A DNA stretch of 6,153 nt from an uncultured Bacteroidota bacterium (GCA_937868675.1 CALMNJ010000190.1:1-6153), one strand, 5' to 3'. Counted from the first letter of the stretch, positions 1 to 6,153 are shown. The notes: a model not told the origin generated them from the sequence alone. Numbers and translations are program-made.

Positions 1-444
1 CTTTTTAAAGACGAAGTGCGTCGTGTGGGCAGCGCGATTGGACTTGGTAGTGCCATTCTTGACCGTCATCCGTTCCCCGGTCCGGGACTTGCCATTCGTA
101 TTCTTGGCGAAATTACCGAGCAGAAGGTACAAATACTACAGGAAGTGGATGCGCTTTTTATTGATGGCCTTAAAAAACACAACCTATACAACGAGGTGTG
201 GCAGGCCGGGGCCATTTTTCTGCCTATCCAAAGCGTTGGCGTGATGGGTGACGAACGAACCTATGAAAATGTAGTAGCGCTTCGTGCTGTAACCAGTACC
301 GACGGCATGACAGCGGACTGGTGCCATCTGCCCTACGAGTTTTTGGCCAAAGTAAGCAACGACATTATCAATAAAGTAAAAGGTGTTAACCGGGTGGTGT
401 ACGATATTAGTTCAAAACCACCAGCCACCATTGAGTGGGAGTAA
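1..444 (+). CDS. guaA: GMP synthase (glutamine-hydrolysing), C-terminal part, 5' truncated by window edge
   Basis: GMP synthase aminates XMP to GMP using ATP and glutamine, the last step of guanine nucleotide synthesis in the cytoplasm. Only the last 147 codons are present, against about 510-525 in full-length family members, so the amidotransferase domain and the PP-loop lie outside the window. What remains is the end of the ATP-pyrophosphatase domain and the dimerisation domain. The open frame runs from base 1 (LFKDEVRRVG); the GTG at 16 is an internal valine, not a start. Recognisable family blocks, numbered from base 1, are RHPFPGPGLAIR (22-33), LPIQSVGVMGDER (74-86), LRAVTSTDGMTADW (94-107) and the C-terminus KPPATIEWE (139-147), which matches the usual end of the family and so argues for an intact 3' end. 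The next gene starts 34 nt downstream with no hairpin terminator seen between, so read-through is possible. Confidence 0.97.
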   Translation, partial: LFKDEVRRVGSAIGLGSAILDRHPFPGPGLAIRILGEITEQKVQILQEVDALFIDGLKKHNLYNEVWQAGAIFLPIQSVGVMGDERTYENVVALRAVTSTDGMTADWCHLPYEFLAKVSNDIINKVKGVNRVVYDISSKPPATIEWE

Positions 445-478
445 TACTCAGCACGCTTTTTGCTATTCATTGAATACC

Positions 479-2194
479 ATGCGCTTCGCTAAAATCATAC
501 CCTGTGTTATTCTTGTCCTGGCGGCAATACTTCCTTTTTCTTCGCCAGCTCAGAGCAAATCATCCAACATACAGGTTATTGACGGTAAAAAATACTATAT
601 CCACAAAATTGAAAAGAGTCAGAGTCTTTATGCCATTTCGAAATTATATGGCATTACCCTGGAGGATATTTACTCCCTGAATCCGGAAGCAAAAAAAGGC
701 ACTAAAATAAATCAGGAGATTAAGATTCTATTTACTGGTCCGGCTCCTGTTGCGGAAAACACAGCACAAACACCAGCGGTTGACACATTAAAATACTTCA
801 CCCACAAGGTCAGTAAAGGGGAAACGGTTTATTCGATCATCAAAAAATTTAACCTGAGCGAAAAGCAGCTCAACGATTACAATCCCACTTTAACTCAAGG
901 CCTTAAAGAAGGCCAATTGATTGTAACCGGCGAAAAGATCAAAAAGAAAATCAGCGCAAAAGAGCAAAAGGAAAAGGAGAAGGAGCGCGAAAAAGAAAAT
1001 AAACAGCATGTCATTGTAAAAGAAATAAAACCAAGTCCACCGGCGGCTGATTCCTCACTCATAAAACCAGTTTCAAAACCAAAGAAAACCTCTTACAACA
1101 TTGGTCTTATTTTGCCTTTTCAGCTTGAAAGCACCATTGCACTTGATTTGCAGGAGATGGATAAAAACACAGCCCCTTTTCCGATGCTTCCGGGCCTCTC
1201 GATTGATTTTTACCTTGGTTTTAAACGGGCTGTGGATTCACTCACATCAAAAGATTTTGAAGTAAGCATTGATTTATTTGACATTGACGATAAAGATTCT
1301 CTGAAGCTTATAGAACTTGCCGCAAGCCAGCGGTTCAGAGAGCTTGACCTGGTGTTTGGACCTCTTTATGCGAATGGCTTTAAGGTCATTGCAAAAAAAG
1401 CCAAGGAACTTCACATTCCGGTAGTCAGCCCGCTCGCCACACAAAACAAGGTGTTGTACAACAATATTTACGTATCCAAAACAAACCCATCGCAATTTAC
1501 ATTGCTGGAAGCACTGGCAGCTTACTGTCTGGACTCTTTAAAAAGCATGTCGGCGCCCGTGCTGATAAGTTTTAACGATAAAGATAAAAAAGAAGCGCAG
1601 TTTGTTGCTGCCTTTAAAAAGTATTACAACGAACATTTTAAACAAAGCGGGCGACCCGCCAAAGACAGTATCATTCTGGCCAAAGGCATGACCCGCCTCA
1701 AACCCCTCATCGCCTCGGGTAGCCATAACCTGATTGTAACACTGAGTAATAACCCTGTTTTTCTGACCGACTTTATCACACAGCTTTCGCTGCAGGCCGA
1801 CAAGAAAAACCTTGTGCTTTGCGGATGGCAAAACATCAGCGAGCAGGATAATATTGATCAGGAATACCTCAACCTGCTGAACTTTACATTCCCCTGTCAG
1901 TTCAATATTTCAAACAAAGCAGCTTACAAACCACTTTACGATTGGTACCGGAGCCAGCAGGAAACAGTGCCGGCCGAATACTTTTTTGTTGGCTTCGACA
2001 TTGCATACTATTACCTAAGTAACCTGCGCGACAAAGGTCCCGATTTTGTGCATACGCTTAATACGTTGCCGCTTGAGACCAACTACATGAATTTTAAATT
2101 CACCCGCCCCGACAATGCAACCGGCTTTGACAATTGCGGCGCTTATATCTTTAAGTACAATAACTACCATTTGGTAAAAACAGGATGGAAATAA
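479..2194 (+). CDS. Secreted LysM-domain protein with a type I periplasmic-binding-protein fold
   Basis: The 571-residue product has a Sec signal peptide (about 1-25: basic RFAK, hydrophobic core IIPCVILVLAAILPF, likely cleavage after SSPA), then two LysM peptidoglycan-binding domains at about 39-84 (YYIHKIEKSQSLYAISKLYG) and 106-150 (YFTHKVSKGETVYSIIKKF). A very charged Lys/Glu-rich linker (about 153-180) and a proline-rich stretch lead to a C-terminal domain (about 206-571) resembling amino-acid ABC-transporter binding proteins of the Leu/Ile/Val type: YNIGLILPF, GFKRAVDSL, LVFGPLYANG, IPVVSPLA, FFVGFDIAYYYL. It should sit in the periplasm attached to the wall. No permease or ATPase gene is nearby, so transport is not implied; a sensing or wall-synthase-regulating role like that of LpoA, which has a similar fold, is inference only. 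The ATG at 479 is chosen because the signal peptide begins directly there; the open frame extends back to an ATG at 383 inside guaA, without signal-like sequence. The 3' end overlaps hemF by 10 nt. Confidence 0.9.
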   Translation: MRFAKIIPCVILVLAAILPFSSPAQSKSSNIQVIDGKKYYIHKIEKSQSLYAISKLYGITLEDIYSLNPEAKKGTKINQEIKILFTGPAPVAENTAQTPAVDTLKYFTHKVSKGETVYSIIKKFNLSEKQLNDYNPTLTQGLKEGQLIVTGEKIKKKISAKEQKEKEKEREKENKQHVIVKEIKPSPPAADSSLIKPVSKPKKTSYNIGLILPFQLESTIALDLQEMDKNTAPFPMLPGLSIDFYLGFKRAVDSLTSKDFEVSIDLFDIDDKDSLKLIELAASQRFRELDLVFGPLYANGFKVIAKKAKELHIPVVSPLATQNKVLYNNIYVSKTNPSQFTLLEALAAYCLDSLKSMSAPVLISFNDKDKKEAQFVAAFKKYYNEHFKQSGRPAKDSIILAKGMTRLKPLIASGSHNLIVTLSNNPVFLTDFITQLSLQADKKNLVLCGWQNISEQDNIDQEYLNLLNFTFPCQFNISNKAAYKPLYDWYRSQQETVPAEYFFVGFDIAYYYLSNLRDKGPDFVHTLNTLPLETNYMNFKFTRPDNATGFDNCGAYIFKYNNYHLVKTGWK

Positions 2195-3108
2195 GCAGGG
2201 AGCACATTAGGGACTGGCTTATGGGCCTTCAGGACTCCATTTGCTCAGCTCTGGAGAACGCTGACGGATATTCCAAATTTGAAGAAGAAAACTGGCAACG
2301 CGAAGAGGGTGGTGGTGGTTGCACCCGTATTATGCGCGAAGGACGTGTGCTCGAAAAAGGCGGCGTACTATTCAGTGCTGTACATGGTGACGCCCCCTCG
2401 TTTTTGTTCAACGAAACTGAACACAGTGCAGCAGGTGGTTCAAATTCCGGTTCAAAACCCCAGTTCTATGCTACCGGTGTAAGTATTGTATTGCATCCCC
2501 AAAGTCCTATGGTGCCTATTATTCACATGAATGTGCGCTACTTCGAAATGAGCAATGGAACCAAATGGCTGGGCGGAGGCATTGACCTCACACCCCATTA
2601 TGTGAACGAGGAGGATGCAAAATACTTTCACGGTGAGTTAAAAAAGGTTTGCGACCGCCATCATCCTCAGTATTATGTGGAGTTTAAAAAATGGGCCGAT
2701 GATTATTTTTATATCCCGCATCGCAAAGAAACGCGTGGCATAGGTGGTATTTTTTTCGATCGCCTGCGCGAAGGCCAAGGCATGAGCTTTGAACAGAATC
2801 TGGCGTTTTGGAAAGATGTAGGGAACACCTTTGCTCCCACCTATTGTAATATAATTGAGCGCAACCGTAATAAGCCTTTCACCGAAAAAAACAAGCAGTG
2901 GCAGTTGATCCGGCGCGGACGTTATGTGGAGTTTAATCTGGTGTATGACAAAGGTACCCGGTTTGGCCTCGAAACCAATGGGCGTGTAGAGTCTATTTTA
3001 ATGAGTCTTCCCAAATTCGCATCGTGGGAATATAATTACATTCCTCAAAAAGGAACAGAAGAGGAAAAAACGCTTAGCTTACTGAAAAAAGAAACTTCGT
3101 GGATTTGA
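2185..3108 (+). CDS. hemF: Oxygen-dependent coproporphyrinogen III oxidase
   Basis: HemF oxidatively decarboxylates two propionates of coproporphyrinogen III to vinyl groups, giving protoporphyrinogen IX in haem synthesis; it uses O2, needs no radical SAM chemistry and works as a cytoplasmic dimer. The 307 residues compare with 299 in E. coli. Family blocks: WQREEGGGGCTRI (37-49), FSAVHGD (63-69), HMNVRYFE (114-121), GGGIDLTPHY (130-139), HRKETRGIGGIFFD (179-192), RRGRYVEFNLVYDKGT (243-258) and GRVESILMSLP (266-276). His104, His114, His149 and His179 fit the spacing of the four conserved histidines of E. coli HemF (96, 106, 145, 175), and Asn116/Arg118 fit substrate-contact positions. Small departures are Cys46 after the glycine run, where E. 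coli has Arg, and NGR (265-267) for GGR. The ATG at 2185 leaves enough sequence before the conserved LQDSIC helix; Met13 (2221) is a less likely start. It overlaps the LysM gene by 10 nt in another frame, suggesting translational coupling. Confidence 0.97.
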   Translation: MEISREHIRDWLMGLQDSICSALENADGYSKFEEENWQREEGGGGCTRIMREGRVLEKGGVLFSAVHGDAPSFLFNETEHSAAGGSNSGSKPQFYATGVSIVLHPQSPMVPIIHMNVRYFEMSNGTKWLGGGIDLTPHYVNEEDAKYFHGELKKVCDRHHPQYYVEFKKWADDYFYIPHRKETRGIGGIFFDRLREGQGMSFEQNLAFWKDVGNTFAPTYCNIIERNRNKPFTEKNKQWQLIRRGRYVEFNLVYDKGTRFGLETNGRVESILMSLPKFASWEYNYIPQKGTEEEKTLSLLKKETSWI

Positions 3109-3138
3109 TTCTCTAAATTATTAACCAATTGTTTCTTA

Positions 3139-3861
3139 ATGAAAAATGGCTTTTTCATCCTGATGAACACGCTCATTGGCCTTTTGTGTTTTATGCCTTC
3201 TGCCTGTGGTATTAAAATACCACAACAAAGCGAAAAAGAAAAAGCCTGGGTAGGTGCGGTGAAAGATACGTTAATGGTTGGCTCAAAAATCTTCAGGGTT
3301 TCCTTCATCACCAAAGCCTGTTACGATTCATTGGAGTTCAGGGATAAATGCAGAAGCCGCCATGTTGACGTTGACAGTACACCTGAAGTCCGAAAACAAA
3401 ACGACACCCTCATTATAACAAGTAACGATGGCAAAAAACATGTTTTTGCAGGTAGCCAGGGTAGTTACGAAACTTCAGGAGAAGGGAACGCTTATAGTTT
3501 ATACGGACAGATGGAGTGTATCAACTCGTGGCTTCTTTCCTATTCAGGTTTCGAAGACCTTCACTTTTTACTCATAAACAGAGAAGACGGTTCAATTGAA
3601 GAATTTCCTCCCTTTTGTACTGAACCTTATTTCTCTCCGGATCAAAATTATTTTATATGCGGAAGTGAAGCGGGAAACATTGCCGGAGTAAACGCCATTT
3701 ATTTTTATGAAATTTTAAATGGAATTCCAACCAAAACAGGGGAAAGATTTCTCGAAACCTGGGGCCCGCAGGAATTTAAATGGCTAAACAATAATACCGT
3801 TTTGGTAAAAGCGAGTACAGGTATAAAAAACGAGTTTATCCGGCTTGAAATGCAAAACTGA
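3139..3861 (+). CDS. Hypothetical exported protein, possible lipoprotein, with a WD40-like (PD40) motif
   Basis: I do not recognise a named family. The 240-residue product begins with a short basic start (MKNG), a hydrophobic core (FFILMNTLIGLLCFM, 5-19) and PSAC-G (20-24), so it is exported. Cys23 could be the lipidated cysteine, but Pro at -3 is poor for a lipobox, leaving ordinary signal peptidase cleavage after Ala22 as the alternative. The mature part is polar and probably mostly beta-strand. YFSPDQNYFICGS (164-176) resembles the FSPDGKxI core of beta-propeller repeats, and the tail around FKWLNNNTVLVKAS (213-226) looks like a second strand set, so it may be a short or degenerate propeller-like domain. 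Several cysteines (61, 71, 127, 160, 174) could form disulphides. The start is 30 nt after hemF with TTAATG context and no visible promoter, so co-transcription is likely. Its third positions look more AT-rich than hemF by eye. Function unknown. Confidence 0.72.
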   Translation: MKNGFFILMNTLIGLLCFMPSACGIKIPQQSEKEKAWVGAVKDTLMVGSKIFRVSFITKACYDSLEFRDKCRSRHVDVDSTPEVRKQNDTLIITSNDGKKHVFAGSQGSYETSGEGNAYSLYGQMECINSWLLSYSGFEDLHFLLINREDGSIEEFPPFCTEPYFSPDQNYFICGSEAGNIAGVNAIYFYEILNGIPTKTGERFLETWGPQEFKWLNNNTVLVKASTGIKNEFIRLEMQN

Positions 3862-3877
3862 AAAACTTTAAAGCAAC

Positions 3878-4141
3878 TTAGTGTCTGCCCATCTGGACTT
3901 TAATAAAAAAGAAAAACAGTACCGGCACTGAGCTCAGAAACATTCCCAGATAGCCCTTTGGAAATTTTACCTCGTCGAAGTAATACCTTGTATTCAGAAA
4001 AATATTTATGGTTGCCGAAATAAAACCAAGCATCGCAAAAACCAATGCGTATTTAAAAAACCGGAAGGTACACATCACCGCTCCTGCGCCCATCAACAGC
4101 GACAGGTAGCCGCTTAATATGTATAATAACCGGGGATTCAT
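3878..4141 (-). CDS. Small hypothetical membrane protein (three predicted transmembrane segments)
   Basis: The 87-residue product is almost entirely membrane-embedded. Hydrophobic segments lie at about 5-24 (LLYILSGYLSLLMGAGAVMC), 30-49 (KYALVFAMLGFISATINIFL) and 64-81 (YLGMFLSSVPVLFFFF then IKV), with a hydrophilic loop carrying basic and acidic residues (NTRYYFDEVKFPKG, 50-63) between the second and third. No catalytic or binding motif is visible and I do not recognise a family. Its ATG shares one base with the TAA stop of the upstream helicase gene (TAATG), a typical arrangement for translational re-initiation, so it is probably made from the same mRNA. It ends 16 nt from the stop of the opposing gene. 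The tight coupling and sensible membrane-protein composition favour a real gene; its role is unknown. Confidence 0.75.
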   Translation of the reverse strand: MNPRLLYILSGYLSLLMGAGAVMCTFRFFKYALVFAMLGFISATINIFLNTRYYFDEVKFPKGYLGMFLSSVPVLFFFFIKVQMGRH

Positions 4142-5649
4142 TACTCGGCAAAATAATTCATGAGGCGGCGGCGCAGTTTACTCAGATAGGTTTGACTTTG
4201 CCAGTCGGTGTGGTTCTGTGTGGCATTAATGCATTTACCAAACTGTTTGATTCGATATTTCATTTCCTCCTGAAGCAAATTAAAGAGCTCCATCGCTTCG
4301 TCAAATTCTGAAGCATTGTCTTTGATCCTGGCAAAGTGATCGTCCATGCTTTCCTCAATCACCACCTGTGGTTTGCGGCCCTTTCGCAAGGCCATCAGAT
4401 AACGGTCGCGTACAATAAATGATTCGGCGCTCGAGTTAAGGAAGCGTTCTTTAATATCCGGGGGCAAATCGTAATCGTTCACCAGCTCATAATCCCACTC
4501 ATCCTTATAACGATGTTCGAGGTAGAGGTGTGGTGAAGTAAACACGTGATTCCAGTCAATAGGATACTGCCACAGGTTGAACCGGCGGGAGTTATTGCCA
4601 AGATCTACAATATTAAATTTCTTTTTGTTCGGTAGCACGCGGCTGCCCCGGCCAATCATTTGATGATACAGGGTAAGCGACTTGGTTGCCCGGTTCAGAA
4701 TAATGGATTCCACCTCGGGTTCATCGAAGCCGGTTGTAAGAATACTCACCGAAGTAAGGATGCCGTCTTTTGTATTGCGGAACCACTCCAGTGTTTCGGT
4801 GCGGTCGCGATCGGTAAAGGTACTGTCGAGGTGCCGGATCGGATAGCCCTTGGTTTTGAAAGTTTCGTAAACCGCACGGCTGGTTAAGATGCCTGCGTTG
4901 AATATGAGTGTTTTTTTGCTCTTTGCAATTTCCTCATAGGCCTCAATGAGCTTGCTTTGCATGATGGCCTGGGTATAAAGCAATTCATGCGAGCCAACTG
5001 TAAACTCCCCATTGTTGCCTACCCGCAAAGAACTCAGATTTACATCATACGAAAAGGTCTGGCCCTCACACAGGTACCCCTTTTCAATAAGGCCCGAAAT
5101 GCTGTCGCCAACAATCAGCTCATTGTAAGTCTGGTAAAGTGGCAGCTTTTTATTACTGCTCAGGGGTGTAGCGGTTACTCCCAGAATATTTACATCGTTG
5201 AAGTAATGGAAAATTTTGCGGAACGAATTGTTATGTGCTTCATCCACAATCACCAGTCCGATATCTTCCAGAAACTGGTCGTTCTCCTGTAGCCGGTTGT
5301 TGAGGGTTTCCACCAGGGCAATAAAACTGGCGTAGTGACTTTGCTGCGGAAGTTGTTTTACATCGCTTGTAATCACTTTGTTTACGATACCGGCATCGGT
5401 AAGAACATCTGATGTTTGCCTGCCCAGCTCAATGCGGTGCGTGAGTATAAGCACTTTACGTCCGTATCTGGAAATGTAACGCTTGGCGATTTCACTGAAA
5501 ATAATGGTTTTTCCGCCACCCGTTGGCAATTGAAAGAGTATATTGGCATTGGGTGGAAGTTCCACCAAACGATTAAATATCTTGGTTACGGCTTCTTCCT
5601 GGTAAGGGTATAACTTGCGGGTTTCGGTGGTTTCCAGAATTTCTTCCAT
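4141..5649 (-). CDS. Superfamily 2 DEAD/DEAH-box helicase, RadD/SSL2-like
   Basis: The 502-residue product has the full set of SF2 helicase motifs in order: a Q-like motif YPYQEEAV (14-21), motif I LPTGGGKT (41-48, Walker A), Ia LILTHRIELGRQ (67-78), II VDEAH (135-139, Walker B), III VTATP (158-162), IV TLIFNAG (247-253), V SILTTGFDEPEVE (302-314) and VI QMIGRGSRVLP (330-340) with the arginine fingers. It should be an ATP-dependent DNA or RNA translocase. The layout is closest to the RadD (YejH)/SSL2-type group of repair helicases and type I/III restriction-like helicases, but no nuclease, methylase or zinc-finger cysteine cluster is seen; the C-terminal 365-502 is an unassigned, charged helical region. 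The start at 5649 (MEEILETTETRK) is preferred; the frame runs to 5709, but those 20 extra residues are hydrophobic and lie across a likely promoter element. The stop overlaps the next gene by one base. Confidence 0.88.
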   Translation of the reverse strand: MEEILETTETRKLYPYQEEAVTKIFNRLVELPPNANILFQLPTGGGKTIIFSEIAKRYISRYGRKVLILTHRIELGRQTSDVLTDAGIVNKVITSDVKQLPQQSHYASFIALVETLNNRLQENDQFLEDIGLVIVDEAHNNSFRKIFHYFNDVNILGVTATPLSSNKKLPLYQTYNELIVGDSISGLIEKGYLCEGQTFSYDVNLSSLRVGNNGEFTVGSHELLYTQAIMQSKLIEAYEEIAKSKKTLIFNAGILTSRAVYETFKTKGYPIRHLDSTFTDRDRTETLEWFRNTKDGILTSVSILTTGFDEPEVESIILNRATKSLTLYHQMIGRGSRVLPNKKKFNIVDLGNNSRRFNLWQYPIDWNHVFTSPHLYLEHRYKDEWDYELVNDYDLPPDIKERFLNSSAESFIVRDRYLMALRKGRKPQVVIEESMDDHFARIKDNASEFDEAMELFNLLQEEMKYRIKQFGKCINATQNHTDWQSQTYLSKLRRRLMNYFAE

Positions 5650-5666
5650 ATAAAAAATGCAACTTG

Positions 5667-5674
5667 CAAATATA
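5667..5674 (-). promoter_or_regulatory. Possible -7 element of the helicase/membrane protein operon
   Basis: On the - strand this reads TATATTTG, an exact match to the Bacteroidota -7 consensus TAnnTTTG. It lies 17 nt upstream of the chosen helicase ATG, which would give a leader of only about 10 nt. No TTTG or TTG -33 element is seen at the usual distance, and in AT-rich DNA an 8-mer like this can occur by chance, so the call is tentative. It also argues against the longer helicase start at 5709, because that start would lie upstream of this promoter. Confidence 0.4.
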
Positions 5675-5688
5675 CTGCTAAAGCAAGG

Positions 5689-5766
5689 AAACCCGTAAAA
5701 AAATATCAAATAAATTGTGAAGATTTAAACATTATAAAATCTACGGGTTTAAAGCACAATCCCGTA
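5689..5766. repeat. Three CCCGTA-type sites, two as an imperfect palindrome, in the divergent intergenic region
   Basis: AAACCCGTA (5689-5697) is exactly the reverse complement of TACGGGTTT (5742-5750), 44 nt away. A third copy, AATCCCGTA (5758-5766), matches the first at 8 of 9 bases. The second and third form an inverted repeat with a 7-nt spacer and one internal mismatch. The third site overlaps the first two bases of the candidate lnt -7 element, and the first is about 15 nt upstream of the candidate helicase -7 element. The arrangement would suit a regulator binding between divergent promoters; chance is the alternative, since the shared core is only six bases. The AT-rich stretch 5698-5741 between the sites holds nothing else I can name. 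Confidence 0.4.
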
Positions 5767-5772
5767 TCTTAG
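5765..5772 (+). promoter_or_regulatory. Possible -7 element for lnt
   Basis: TATCTTAG matches the Bacteroidota -7 consensus TAnnTTTG at five of six defined positions. It ends 7 nt before the lnt ATG at 5780, so transcription from it would start within a few bases of the start codon and give an almost leaderless message. No clear TTTG -33 element is visible at the expected spacing; the nearest T-run, in GGGTTT (5745-5750), is too close. Confidence 0.35.
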
Positions 5773-5779
5773 CCCCTTT

Positions 5780-6153
5780 ATGCCAAAAAAAATCAGCCCT
5801 TTTCTACTCAGTCTTTTATCGGCGGCAATGCTTTCAGCGGCTTGGTACTGGCATTTGAGTTTTCTGATTTTTTTCGGTTTTGTGCCGCTGCTTATTATCG
5901 AAGACCGCATTACCTCAACACCAGGCGTTAAACGTGCCGGCTGGCGATTATTTGGTTTTTCATACCTCGCCTTTCTGCTCTGGAATGTACTTGTGACCTG
6001 GTGGGTTGTTTACGCTTCTTTCGGAGGTGCCTGCATGGCTTTTATATTCAACTCGCTTTTCATGGCACTGGTGTTTGTATTGTACTCAAAAATCAAAACC
6101 CGCCTTGGCAAAAACTGGGGAGTATGGCTACTGATACCCCTGTGGCTGGCCTG
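5780..6153 (+). CDS. lnt: Apolipoprotein N-acyltransferase, N-terminal part, 3' truncated by window edge
   Basis: Lnt adds the third acyl chain to the N-terminal cysteine of lipoproteins in the inner membrane, the last step of lipoprotein maturation before sorting to the outer membrane. The frame is open from ATG 5780 (MPKKISPFLLSLLSAAM) to the window end, giving 124 complete codons of an expected 500 or so. The visible part is the multi-pass N-terminal membrane domain: hydrophobic stretches at about 7-40 (probably two helices, ending FFGFVPLLII), 57-79, 83-102 and from 113 on. Family-like blocks are FGFVPLLIIEDR (32-43) and WNVLVTWWVVYASFGG (68-83), which resembles the conserved tryptophan-rich segment of Lnt. 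The nitrilase-like domain with its Glu-Lys-Cys triad is outside the window, so the assignment rests on the membrane part alone. The short basic start before the first helix and the Bacteroidota-type promoter just upstream support this start. Confidence 0.82.
   Translation, partial: MPKKISPFLLSLLSAAMLSAAWYWHLSFLIFFGFVPLLIIEDRITSTPGVKRAGWRLFGFSYLAFLLWNVLVTWWVVYASFGGACMAFIFNSLFMALVFVLYSKIKTRLGKNWGVWLLIPLWLA

Noticed and set aside
383..478. Upstream extension of the LysM protein to an ATG inside guaA
   Set aside because: The extra 32 residues overlap guaA, are not signal-like and would bury the clear signal peptide that begins at 479.
1538..1831. 97-codon open frame on the - strand inside the LysM gene
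   Set aside because: It is antisense to the conserved binding-fold domain and has no start context or motif of its own.
2310..2325. GGT-type short tandem repeat
   Set aside because: It simply encodes the conserved glycine run of HemF.
2229..2482. Open frames overlapping the 5' part of hemF on both strands
   Set aside because: HemF family blocks are continuous through this stretch, so these are shadows of the real frame.
3862..3880. Palindrome CTTTAAAG (3866-3873) as a terminator between convergent genes
   Set aside because: It is AT-only apart from its ends, has no loop and no GC-rich stem, so it is not a credible intrinsic terminator.
4957..5292. 111-codon open frame on the + strand
   Set aside because: It lies wholly antisense to conserved helicase motifs and its product has no recognisable feature; the same holds for the + strand frames at 4660-4887 and 5416-5613.
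5650..5709. Twenty-residue N-terminal extension of the helicase
   Set aside because: It is hydrophobic and Cys/Phe-rich, unlike a cytoplasmic helicase N-terminus, and covers the candidate promoter element at 5667-5674.

Overview
The window looks like ordinary chromosomal DNA of a member of the Bacteroidota. The evidence is the style of the GMP synthase and HemF sequences, a secreted LysM/periplasmic-binding-fold protein next to guaA, little sign of Shine-Dalgarno sites, and -7 elements resembling TAnnTTTG upstream of two genes. Base composition is moderate, with AT-rich gaps between genes. The oxygen-dependent HemF suggests an organism that makes haem in the presence of oxygen. The exact genus cannot be told from the sequence.

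Layout. Bases 1-3861 read on the + strand: the 3' quarter of guaA (GMP synthase), a secreted protein with two LysM domains and a periplasmic-binding-protein fold, hemF overlapping it by 10 nt, and a small exported protein of unknown function. The gaps are 34 nt, -10 nt and 30 nt, so these four could share a transcript. Bases 3878-5649 read on the - strand: a superfamily 2 DEAD/DEAH-type helicase whose stop overlaps by 1 nt the start of an 87-residue membrane protein. The two groups converge with only 16 nt between stops. At the right end a + strand gene, cut by the window edge, encodes the N-terminal membrane part of an apolipoprotein N-acyltransferase (lnt). It diverges from the helicase across a 130-nt AT-rich gap.

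How the genes fit together. Most are housekeeping: purine synthesis (guaA), haem synthesis (hemF), lipoprotein maturation (lnt), envelope function (LysM protein, two small envelope proteins) and nucleic-acid unwinding (helicase). No shared pathway ties them together. No RNA gene, mobile element, CRISPR array or convincing intrinsic terminator was seen, and no gap exceeds 300 nt. The points that most deserve a second look are the LysM/binding-fold architecture without a visible transporter, the three CCCGTA-type sites between the divergent helicase and lnt genes, and the helicase/small membrane protein pair. I did not find convincing evidence of a new system.
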